Below, in pieces: positions 1 to 8,796 of a stretch of DNA of 64,000 nucleotides; position 1 is the first letter of the stretch; every line of letters starts with the position of its first letter. Made by a program: the position numbers and the translations under genes. The stretch covers positions 1,178,001 to 1,242,000 of the forward strand of contig NZ_PYAW01000001.1 of NCBI RefSeq assembly GCF_003014755.1, given 5' to 3'. Source of the DNA: Chitinophaga niastensis (GTDB taxonomy: Bacteria; Bacteroidota; Bacteroidia; Chitinophagales; Chitinophagaceae). The notes under the pieces were generated by a model, which had not been told where the DNA came from, searched no databases, and saw only the letters and a program-made list of their open reading frames with translations.

Positions 1-182
1 GTTTGAACCCCCGATTTGGCGCCGTTACTGTTGTTCACAATTACCACAGTAACGCCGGGAATAGCCTGACCACCAGGATCGGATACTTTACCCGATATGA
101 TCGATGTAGTGATCTGTGCCTGTGCACTGTTGTAGAAAAAGATTACAATAAAGCTAGCTAGTAGCGTAAAGAATGATTTCAT
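1..182 (-). CDS. N-terminus of a secreted protein with CarboxypepD-regulatory-like domain (partial; SusC-like receptor likely)
   Basis: Reading leftward from 182, the frame opens with a signal peptide (charged Lys, a hydrophobic stretch, then SAQAQ, a likely signal peptidase I site) and continues into a beta-sandwich start of the type ISGKVSDPGGQAIPGVTV. That pattern is the CarboxypepD_reg-like domain that precedes the TonB plug in SusC/RagA receptors. The gene runs off the left edge after about 60 codons, so the receptor identity is inferred; another outer-membrane protein with the same N-terminal domain is possible. Confidence 0.75.
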   Translation of the reverse strand, partial: MKSFFTLLASFIVIFFYNSAQAQITTSIISGKVSDPGGQAIPGVTVVIVNNSNGAKSGVQ

Positions 183-440
183 AAACTTGATGTAAGTATT
201 TACAGGTGCAAAGGAAACAGTCTAAAGCAACCAGAATGTTAACAGATTATTACGTAATTGTTAAGGACAACATAAAGCAATCACAAATATGCCTGGTGAC
301 TCGTTTTTTGGGTTAAAATAACATCATGTTTAGTGGCGTGCGTAAACTCTATGTTAACAGTGCGGAGAAAAATGAATAGAAATTATTTGTTAACTGAATG
401 TAAACAATAAAAGAGATAAAGTAACCTTAACGTATATACG
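183..440. other. AT-rich intergenic region with CGTATATACG palindrome
   Basis: No coding frame is convincing here. It must hold the promoter of the leftward secreted-protein gene. A perfect 10-base palindrome, CGTATATACG, lies at 431-440 beside the neighbouring terminator; a 12-base version recurs at 3895-3906. Confidence 0.4.
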
Positions 441-472
441 AAAATAAAAAGCCCCGCCTTTATAGGCAGGGC
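441..472 (-). terminator. Rho-independent terminator of the small lipoprotein gene
   Basis: On the minus strand an 8-pair GC-rich stem (GCCCTGCC / GGCGGGGC, loop TATAAA) is followed by TTTTTATTTT. It lies about 28 bases past the stop codon at 500. Confidence 0.85.
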
Positions 473-499
473 AGGCTCAAAGAAAAATTCAAAAAGATG

Positions 500-961
500 T
501 TAATTAATATCGACTTTAAAAGTCCCGTCCGTTAAAGGTTTTTCAATTACACCATCGGTTAATTGACCAGAGAATGTTCCCTCTGCATACTTACTATTAA
601 TGCTCGTTATATTTACTTTAATATATTTACTCAGAAAGCCGGTTCCTTTCAGTTGTTGCACATTCATCAGCGACAGGTTTACCTGCTGATCAAATGAACC
701 TGTATGAATGGAATCAGGAAAAGTGATCATTAATTGCAGATGATAACTAAAGTTGTTAGTCACCCCATCTACTATTAGCGTTTTCTTACCCACAACAACA
801 GTATCAGTAAAACTTGCAGTTGTTGCATTGGAGTTATAGGAGATACTATCCACTTTTAAAGAAAAAGTACCTGCTGGTTTTGCCGAATCTTTTTTGTTAC
901 AACTGGCCAGCCCTATTCCTGATGCGGCAATAACGGCTACCATTAATAATTTCATACGCAT
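500..961 (-). CDS. Small lipoprotein of unknown function
   Basis: About 153 residues. The chosen start (complement of 959-961) gives a compact type II signal peptide ending GIGLASC; the longer open frame upstream would bury this signal behind 26 unlikely residues. After the lipidated Cys there is a Lys/Asp-rich linker and a mature part of about 125 residues rich in Ser, Thr and hydrophobic beta-type alternation (SFTDTVVVGKKTLIVDGV), suggesting a single beta-rich domain. No known family was recognised. It stands alone, with its own terminator downstream. Outer-membrane or periplasmic location is inferred from the lipobox. Confidence 0.7.
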   Translation of the reverse strand: MRMKLLMVAVIAASGIGLASCNKKDSAKPAGTFSLKVDSISYNSNATTASFTDTVVVGKKTLIVDGVTNNFSYHLQLMITFPDSIHTGSFDQQVNLSLMNVQQLKGTGFLSKYIKVNITSINSKYAEGTFSGQLTDGVIEKPLTDGTFKVDIN

Positions 962-1267
962 AGTGTAAGTTTTTTGTTTAGGTATGCCATTTTTGAAAAA
1001 GAGAAACCAGTGCCGGCCGCTGTAATGCGCGGCCAGCAATAATTTAAATCAACATAGGATACTGGTTAGGTCTGTTGGCATAGGGATAAAAATGCACTGC
1101 AATATATGTATAAAAAAATGAATTAAATAAAATATATATAGGTAAGCAATTAATTTATTGGTTATCAGCAGATAGCTTCGGGGAGATGAAAATACCATAA
1201 TTAACAATTTTTTTGTGTCTTAATTACGTATTATTACGGGGTCACTGAACTTTCAATCAAGCACATT
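962..1267. other. Divergent intergenic region
   Basis: This 306-base stretch separates the leftward lipoprotein gene from the rightward TPR-AAA gene and must carry both promoters. A GC-rich hairpin (GGCCGC...GCGGCC, near 1014-1033) lies in what would be the lipoprotein leader. The rest is AT-rich. No clear TAnnTTTG box was picked for either gene. Confidence 0.35.
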
Positions 1268-2596
1268 ATGTCATCGGAAGTAATAAAGCAATTACAGGAG
1301 GCGGTACAGTTTTCGCCGGAGAATGTGCCTTTACGCATGCATCTGGCGCAGGTACTGCTACAGGATTATGAATACACAGCGGCAGAGGAGCAATACAGAA
1401 AAGTACTGGAGTTATCATCGGCCAACACGGCCGCTCAGCTTGGCCTGGCGCGTACCTTCTATCATCAGCAAAAATATTCAGCGGCTATAGTCGTACTGGA
1501 GCAACTGGAACATAGAGAGCCGGATCATTTTGATGCGCTGCTATTACATTGCCGCATCCTCGTGAAGGAACAATCCATGCCGCAGGCACAAGAACTATAT
1601 CAGCATCTCCTGCAAATAAATCCAGGCTTCCGCGACGAAGCCCTGGATGCACTTTTTCGCGTTGCCCAGCAACCACAGATTTCTTTCAATGGAGAAGATG
1701 AGGAGGAAGAAGGAGAAGAAAGCCTGTTTATGCTGGAGAAACCGGAAATCAATTTTTCCGATGTAGGTGGTATGGAAAGAGAAAAGCAGGAAATCGATCT
1801 GAAGATTATTAAACCACTGCAATTTCCTGATCTATATAAGGCATACGGGAAAAAAGCCGGTGGTGGTATTTTGTTGTATGGCCCTCCGGGTTGTGGCAAA
1901 ACCTACCTGGCCAAAGCCACCGCAGGGCAAATTCAGGCAGAATTTATTAATGTAGGCATTCACGATGTATTGGACATGTGGGTGGGCACCAGCGAAAAAA
2001 ATCTGCATAGTCTGTTTGAGCTGGCACGACAGAGCAAGCCATGCGTGCTTTTCTTTGATGAGGTGGACGCATTGGGAGCCAATCGTACATCGCTCCGTCA
2101 AACGGGGGCTACACATATTATTAATCAGTTCCTCGCAGAAATGGATGGCATTGCTGCCAGCAACGAAAATATACTCATCATTGGCGCTACCAATGCGCCC
2201 TGGAGCCTGGACCCGGCATTTCGCCGTCCTGGCCGTTTCGACAGGATCATTTTCGTAGCGCCCCCGGAAGCAAATGGCAGGGAGGAAATCCTGAAGCTGC
2301 AACTCCGCGACAAACCAGTGGCAGATGTAAACTACAGCGCACTGGCAAAAGTAACCGCCGGTTATTCCGGCGCTGATCTGAAAGCAATTGTAGATATTGC
2401 TACAGAAGAAAAATTGCTGGAAGCGCTCCAGAAAGGAGTACAACAGCCTATCACACAAAAAGAATTATTAAAAGCCGCTAAAACACATAAACCTACCACA
2501 AGGGAATGGTTTAATACTGCCCGTAATTATGCGCTGTATTCAAATGAAACCGGTCTTTATGATGATGTTTTGAAATACCTGGATATTAAGAAATAA
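1268..2596 (+). CDS. TPR-containing AAA+ ATPase
   Basis: 442 residues. Residues 1-130 form about three TPR-like helix pairs, then an acidic linker (143-151), then a single AAA+ module of the classical (Cdc48/VPS4/FtsH-like) clade. Visible motifs: Walker A GPPGCGKT at 205-212, pore-loop-like MWVG at 237-240, Walker B LFFDE at 261-265, sensor 1 GATNAP near 306-311, RRPGRFD with arginine fingers near 319-323, and a sensor-2-like GYSGADL. There is no protease domain, signal peptide or membrane span, so it should be a cytosolic unfoldase or remodeller whose TPR part binds substrate or partner. The next gene starts 5 bases after its stop and also has TPRs, so the two probably act together. Target unknown. 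Confidence 0.88.
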   Translation: MSSEVIKQLQEAVQFSPENVPLRMHLAQVLLQDYEYTAAEEQYRKVLELSSANTAAQLGLARTFYHQQKYSAAIVVLEQLEHREPDHFDALLLHCRILVKEQSMPQAQELYQHLLQINPGFRDEALDALFRVAQQPQISFNGEDEEEEGEESLFMLEKPEINFSDVGGMEREKQEIDLKIIKPLQFPDLYKAYGKKAGGGILLYGPPGCGKTYLAKATAGQIQAEFINVGIHDVLDMWVGTSEKNLHSLFELARQSKPCVLFFDEVDALGANRTSLRQTGATHIINQFLAEMDGIAASNENILIIGATNAPWSLDPAFRRPGRFDRIIFVAPPEANGREEILKLQLRDKPVADVNYSALAKVTAGYSGADLKAIVDIATEEKLLEALQKGVQQPITQKELLKAAKTHKPTTREWFNTARNYALYSNETGLYDDVLKYLDIKK

Positions 2597-2601
2597 GATT
2601 T

Positions 2602-3822
2602 ATGGCTGTATTAATTCAGCGCGCTCAAATTCTTGTACAACAAGGTCGCTTTGAGGATGCATTTACTCCGCTGCGTCAGCATCTGAGCTCAAATGCGCAT
2701 GATACGGACGGGCTCTTTCTGCTTGCTGTATGCTACATGGAAACAGGTAATATGGAGGAAGCAGCGCGTGTAGCAAGTAATACCCTCAGCTTTGCCCCCA
2801 ATGATGATCGTTTTCTCTATCTGCAAGCCAGAATAGCCTTCATGAACAATCAATATAATGAGGCGATAAAAGCTATCAGTGGTGCAGTGGCTATTAATCC
2901 TCATCATGCGGATTATTTTAGCATGTGGAGTCAGATATTGCTGTATAAGAAGGATTATGAAGGCGCGCTTCACAAAGCAGAGGAAGGGCTGGCCATTAAC
3001 CCGGAAGATGAAGCCTGCCTTAACCTGCGTTCCCATGCTTTGTTTAACCTGGGTAAAAAAGAAGAAGCATTCTCAGATTTGCATGAAGCGTTGGAGCATA
3101 ATCCTGAAAACGCCTACACCCACGCCAATCTTGGTTGGAAATGGCTGGAGGCAGGAGATCAGCGTAAATCACTGGAACATTTTCGGGAATCTTTAAAGAT
3201 AAACCCGAATAATGAATGGGCCAGAAATGGCATGGTACAAGCTATTAAAGCAAAATACTGGCTATACCGGCAATTCCTGAACTACGCATTTTTTATGGGC
3301 CGGCAAAAGGCCCGTACGCAATGGATTATCATCATCGGTATTTTTATATTAACACAGATTGCCAGCCGGGTGTTTTTCCCGGTATACGTATTGCTGGCGC
3401 TGCTGGCGGTTTCTACATGGCTCATCACACCTGTCAGTAATCTTTTCCTGTGGCTAAATCCTTATGGCAGATACGCACTCAGTCCGGAGCAAACCAAAGT
3501 ATCCAATATTGTTGGTTGTTTGCTGTTAGTTGCACTCTTAGCTGCCGGTGCTTTCTGGATCACTGCTATTCCTGGTTTGCTGGCATTATGCATTTGTACA
3601 GCTGTACTGTTATTCCCGGCTTCGGGTTTGTATATGCCTAATAGTACTAAAAACCGACGCATCGTAAAGTGGTATACATTGGGGCTGGCGGCTTCAGGCG
3701 CGTTAGGTATAGGATATGCTTTTATTGCAGGATATGCATTAAATATATTCGTTGCCGTTATGCTGATAGGAGTATTCCTGTATCAGTTTTTAGCGAATTA
3801 TATACTTACGAGAGAAGGATAA
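2602..3822 (+). CDS. TPR repeat protein with C-terminal membrane segments
   Basis: 406 residues. Residues 1-225 are tandem TPR units (recurring patterns such as AINPHHADYFSMWSQILLYKKDYEGAL). From about 240 onward there are five or six hydrophobic segments (for example WIIIIGIFILTQIA and VSNIVGCLLLVALLAAGAFW), so the TPR part should be tethered to the inner membrane, probably facing the cytosol. It starts 5 bases after the AAA+ gene and shares a transcript with it; a strong hairpin terminator follows. It may be the membrane anchor or adaptor of the ATPase. That role is inference from linkage and domain content. Confidence 0.8.
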   Translation: MAVLIQRAQILVQQGRFEDAFTPLRQHLSSNAHDTDGLFLLAVCYMETGNMEEAARVASNTLSFAPNDDRFLYLQARIAFMNNQYNEAIKAISGAVAINPHHADYFSMWSQILLYKKDYEGALHKAEEGLAINPEDEACLNLRSHALFNLGKKEEAFSDLHEALEHNPENAYTHANLGWKWLEAGDQRKSLEHFRESLKINPNNEWARNGMVQAIKAKYWLYRQFLNYAFFMGRQKARTQWIIIIGIFILTQIASRVFFPVYVLLALLAVSTWLITPVSNLFLWLNPYGRYALSPEQTKVSNIVGCLLLVALLAAGAFWITAIPGLLALCICTAVLLFPASGLYMPNSTKNRRIVKWYTLGLAASGALGIGYAFIAGYALNIFVAVMLIGVFLYQFLANYILTREG

Positions 3823-3850
3823 CTTTCGACAATAGTTTTTATAATAAAAA

Positions 3851-3884
3851 AAATCCTTCCGCTGAAAACGGAAGGATTTTTTAT
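3851..3884. terminator. Bidirectional terminator between TPR gene and gyrB
   Basis: A perfect stem of AATCCTTCCG with CGGAAGGATT around a CTGAAAA loop, flanked by A-runs on the left and T-runs on the right, serves both convergent genes. Confidence 0.9.
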
Positions 3885-3908
3885 TATAACATGAACGTAT
3901 ATACGTAA

Positions 3909-5906
<1,998 letters not shown>

Positions 5907-5937
5907 CTATTAGAAATAAAATCGGTAGACAATCATG

Positions 5938-5971
5938 CAAAAATACGAAAAATAAGCCTTATTTCCACAAA
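5938..5971 (-). promoter_or_regulatory. gyrB promoter (Bacteroidota type)
   Basis: On the minus strand TATTTTTG (5938-5945) matches the -7 consensus TAnnTTTG and lies 46 bases before the gyrB ATG. TTTG at 5968-5971 could be the -33 element with a 22-base spacer, at the long end of the usual range. Confidence 0.55.
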
Positions 5972-5984
5972 AGAACCCCTGTTT

Positions 5985-6406
5985 TTAAGTGGTGAGGATG
6001 TGCCAATTTTTCAGTTTGATATTTCCCGCGCCAGTAATGTCTTTTATGCCGGTAAACAGGATACTCCTTACCAGGTTAAAAAACGATTTTTTGATGTCCC
6101 GCGTATAAACAACATTGGCCACCCTTGCCTTTTCTCCCTCCAGAGGATTACTATCTCTGATAATCAATACGTTAGCTATCAGGCTAACCAGTCTTACGTG
6201 TAAAGCCCCTTATCTTGCCTCAAAAAAGCTATTTTCAGCCGCTGATATAACAATGCTATGTTGCCGATAGCTTTATATTCATCTCCTTTAATATAAAAGC
6301 CCGTTTCCTGTATGTCACAGGAACGGATTTCTACCTTGCCCAGTGGTTGGGTAACATTCTAATGCATCTTTATCAGTTTACCTATATTAAATTCACTTTT
6401 TCCCAT
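5985..6406 (-). pseudogene. Decayed C-terminal remnant of an AsmA/DUF748-like protein
   Basis: Two minus-strand frames hold clearly protein-like, adjacent segments. One runs from 6406 to 6194 with an in-frame TAG at 6359-6361 and contains NVTQPLGKVEIRSCD and EYKAIGNIALLYQRLKIA. The other continues from about 6210 to 5985 with RLVSLIANVLIIRDSNP, VVYTRDIKKSFFNLVRSILF and TGIKDITGAG. Joined by one frameshift near the GGGG at 6205-6210, they resemble the C-terminal end of Bacteroidota AsmA-like or DUF748-like envelope proteins (resemblance recalled, not searched). The upstream part is missing. At least one stop and one frameshift argue that it is dead. Confidence 0.6.
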
Positions 6407-6518
6407 CAGTTAAGTATAAATGAAATTTATACAAATAATCTTATTTCCCTGGTCTTTGATATATGTAGACAAATTTTCTTATGTTAGGACTACTTTGTAA
6501 GTGTATTGTCAAAACATG

Positions 6519-6576
6519 TTTGTTTAAAAAATGAATCCCTAAATTTGTGGCGTTCTTAATAATCGAAAGGCGTTCT
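6519..6576 (+). promoter_or_regulatory. Promoter and GGCGTTCT direct repeat ahead of AraC regulator
   Basis: TTTG (6519-6522), a 17-base spacer and TAAATTTG (6540-6547) match the Bacteroidota -33/-7 pattern. Just downstream GGCGTTCT occurs at 6549-6556 and again at 6569-6576, two turns of helix apart, across the expected transcription start. This is suitable for autoregulation by the AraC protein; that is inference. Confidence 0.6.
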
Positions 6577-6590
6577 AATAACAGATAAAA

Positions 6591-7514
6591 GTGAAGGAAA
6601 TTCAGGAAATATTGTCTTTAGCCATTCCGCAACCCGCTATGAGCGACCAGTTACAGCTGGCGGAAGAGGATAGTGTGTCAGTACCCGATTGTCTTGACTT
6701 TACGCTGCAACGTTTCGTATATGATAAACCGTTGCCTGTTGAAGATGTGGCGATGGTTATTTATCAGCCGGCAAAAAGGGGCCAGGCTGCTGCTATTGAG
6801 CTTCGGTATTGTGTAGCAGGAAGTAAATATTGTAAGAACCCTTCCTGTACAGATCAATTATGTGCAGAAGGTAAAAAGGAAGCTTGTTCAGACAGGGTTC
6901 CTTCTGTAGACCTGGTTACAGTACGCTTTCAACCAGCATTTATACAATCTCTGCAAAAAGGAACTACTACTTTCTCTTTATTTGAAAATCAAACCCGCAA
7001 ACCTTTTGTGAAAACCATTCAACCCTGCACTAAATCTAAGGCAGTGTTGGAAACCATGGTGCATCACGATTATGAAGGTATGCTGAAGAATATATTTTTG
7101 CAAAGCCGGGCCCTGGATCTGCTCCTGTACAGCTCCGACCAGTTTATGCAAAATGATACGGACGAACGCTATGGTTGCCGCTTCCTGACTCATCTGGAGG
7201 ATCGTGAAAAAATAGAGAAAGCCCGTGGCGTTTTACTGGAACAACTGGATTCTCCCATCACTATTCGTGACCTCGCACGCCGGGTAGCCATGAATGAATG
7301 CTACCTGAAGAAAGGCTTCAAAGCAATGTATGGCACTACCATTTACGATTATTTCCAGAAAGAAAGAATGGAAAAGGCCAAAGGATTGCTCTATGAAAAG
7401 GGTATGTCTGTTTCTGAAGTAGCTATGCTGATGGGATACTCCTGCATCTCCCACTTTTCTACTGCCTTTAAAAAGCATACGGGCCTCAAGCCTTGTGAAC
7501 TGCTGCTACGCTAG
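6591..7514 (+). CDS. AraC-family regulator with N-terminal cysteine cluster
   Basis: 307 residues from a GTG start; the next ATG would remove 17 residues. The C-terminal ~100 residues are the AraC DNA-binding domain with two helix-turn-helix units (ITIRDLARRVAMNECYLKKGFK and MSVSEVAMLMGYSCISHFSTAFKK, ending in the family signature). The N-terminal domain is not a plain cupin and carries five closely spaced cysteines (C-x6-C-x4-C-x4-C-x7-C, around residues 84-109), which could bind metal or sense redox state. It stands alone, so its target genes are not evident apart from possible autoregulation through the repeats at its own promoter. Confidence 0.85.
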   Translation: MKEIQEILSLAIPQPAMSDQLQLAEEDSVSVPDCLDFTLQRFVYDKPLPVEDVAMVIYQPAKRGQAAAIELRYCVAGSKYCKNPSCTDQLCAEGKKEACSDRVPSVDLVTVRFQPAFIQSLQKGTTTFSLFENQTRKPFVKTIQPCTKSKAVLETMVHHDYEGMLKNIFLQSRALDLLLYSSDQFMQNDTDERYGCRFLTHLEDREKIEKARGVLLEQLDSPITIRDLARRVAMNECYLKKGFKAMYGTTIYDYFQKERMEKAKGLLYEKGMSVSEVAMLMGYSCISHFSTAFKKHTGLKPCELLLR

Positions 7515-7878
7515 TTTTGCCTTAATTCAAGCCATTTAAAGCCCATATAACATTACACCAATCTGTTTCAAAATTTTTGAAAACGATGTTGTGCATTTAA
7601 GCGTAGTCCTCATCGGGCGCGGCTTTATTACTATTTCCTCTTTTGATCATTTCTTTTCCCGATTTGAAAAGCAACAGAAAAATTATAATCCTTTCTTTGT
7701 AACACGATGGGCAGATATCTATCTGTAGATCCTATAAGCTTCCTTATTAGATTTGACCATGGGAGAAGCTTAGCTGGCAAAAAAAAGTAAGTAAAGCCAT
7801 AAATTATACTTGCATTCTTATCAAACACCATTGAATTAAAGTGCACTCTTTGCCAGATAAGTTTCTACCAGATTTTAT
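7515..7878. other. Non-coding stretch after AraC gene
   Basis: No convincing frame on either strand; the one minus-strand open frame (7631-7846) has no family features and unlikely composition. A near-consensus -7 box, TATACTTG, lies at 7805-7812 on the plus strand, without a clear -33, ahead of a strong terminator at 7879, so a roughly 90-base transcript is possible. Confidence 0.3.
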
Positions 7879-7912
7879 AAAGTCGTCTGCTTCTGCAGGC
7901 GACTTTTATTTT
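7879..7912. terminator. Strong hairpin terminator
   Basis: A 12-pair stem (AAAGTCGTCTGC / GCAGGCGACTTT, loop TTCT) followed by TTATTTT on the plus strand. It is 365 bases past the AraC stop, which is long for that gene alone, hence the small-RNA suspicion. Confidence 0.75.
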
Positions 7913-8004
7913 GCCCGGTACACAGTGAGTATGATGTTATAGTGATAATGAAGTGTGATGGAGGGGAACGTTTACTGATTGGGATTATAAGTGGTTTTTA
8001 TAAA

Positions 8005-8033
8005 TGAAAAAACCCCGCCCAAAAGAGCAGGGT
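8005..8033 (-). terminator. Terminator of the PepSY-like gene
   Basis: On the minus strand ACCCTGCTC pairs with GGGCGGGGT around TTTT and is followed by a T-run. It lies about 40 bases past the stop at 8075. Confidence 0.8.
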
Positions 8034-8074
8034 CTGTCCTATTTATCCCTATACCTATGAAATACAAATTTGTG

Positions 8075-8542
8075 TTATTCAGTGATAGTGCCTGCTTCGT
8101 TCAACAACACTGCTTTCTCTGCACCATTATCCTGAATATTTACTTTGTAGTATGCAGCTACATCTGATCTCTCAATTTTCCAGCCATCTTTTATGGTTGC
8201 TGCCGGATATTTTGTTTTCAGTGTACTAGTCACTGATCCCGGAAGAGTTTGAGCATCATATGCACTTCGTGTGGCAATCCACTTGCCATCTGCATCGTAC
8301 TCTGCAATTGTTTTTATATTGTCTTTTTGGAAACTTACTGTCCAATGTCCTGCACTTGTCTTTGTCCACTTGGCATCTGTTGTTCCCGCAAAATTCTGAT
8401 CAAAAGAACTTTTAACTGCTGCAGGAGCTTGTACCGCTGTAGCAACTATTTTTTTTGTTTTCTTAACTGATTTTTTTTGCTGTGCAAAAGTTATGCCGGA
8501 AGTGAATAGAACCGCACAAAAAATTAACGTCAACTTTTTCAT
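8075..8542 (-). CDS. Secreted PepSY-like domain protein
   Basis: 155 residues with a clear signal peptide (MKKLTLIFCAVLFTSGITFAQ), a Lys-rich linker, then a ~110-residue domain of alternating strands: FDQNFAGTTDAKWTKTSAGHWTVSF, TIAEYDADGKWIATRSAY, LKTKYPAATIKDGWKIER, YYKVNIQDNGAEKAVLLNEAGTI. This repeated K/Y-P-A..KW pattern is that of the periplasmic PepSY-like (BLIP-like) proteins common in Bacteroidota. Precise function is unknown; such proteins are small periplasmic or exported proteins. It is a single gene with its own terminator. Confidence 0.8.
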   Translation of the reverse strand: MKKLTLIFCAVLFTSGITFAQQKKSVKKTKKIVATAVQAPAAVKSSFDQNFAGTTDAKWTKTSAGHWTVSFQKDNIKTIAEYDADGKWIATRSAYDAQTLPGSVTSTLKTKYPAATIKDGWKIERSDVAAYYKVNIQDNGAEKAVLLNEAGTITE

Positions 8543-8713
8543 ATTGATATGGTTTTTTCCGTTGGGCTAAAATTAATTACTAGGTTTTTCTAATCTTCCT
8601 GGCTAGAGTACTAAAACAATGCCAAAAACGCAAAATAAATGCTCTTTATTGTAAATTACTAAAATTCCAATATAAAATATTTAAAAAGCATCATTTTTGG
8701 TAAAGTTGCCGCT

Positions 8714-8742
8714 TTTGGTGCCAGCGTATTTTCTTAACTTCG
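8714..8742 (+). promoter_or_regulatory. ileS promoter
   Basis: TTTG (8714-8717), a 17-base spacer and TAACTTCG (8735-8742; one mismatch to TAnnTTTG) lie 55 bases before the ileS ATG. Confidence 0.5.
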
Positions 8743-8796
8743 CACAATTTTAATCAATTATTGTCTAAATAACATCAAAGGGCGGGGAATTGTTTT

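Noticed and set aside
1832..2458. 208-codon open frame on the minus strand inside the AAA+ gene
   Set aside because: Fully inside a gene with clear AAA+ motifs in the other strand; the antisense product has no family features.
7590..7620. Hammerhead-like CCGATGAGG on the minus strand
   Set aside because: Lacks the CUGAUGA core and the paired GAAA with three stems.
7631..7846. 71-codon minus-strand frame in the gap after the AraC gene
   Set aside because: No ribosome site, family or coding-like pattern; AT-driven openness.
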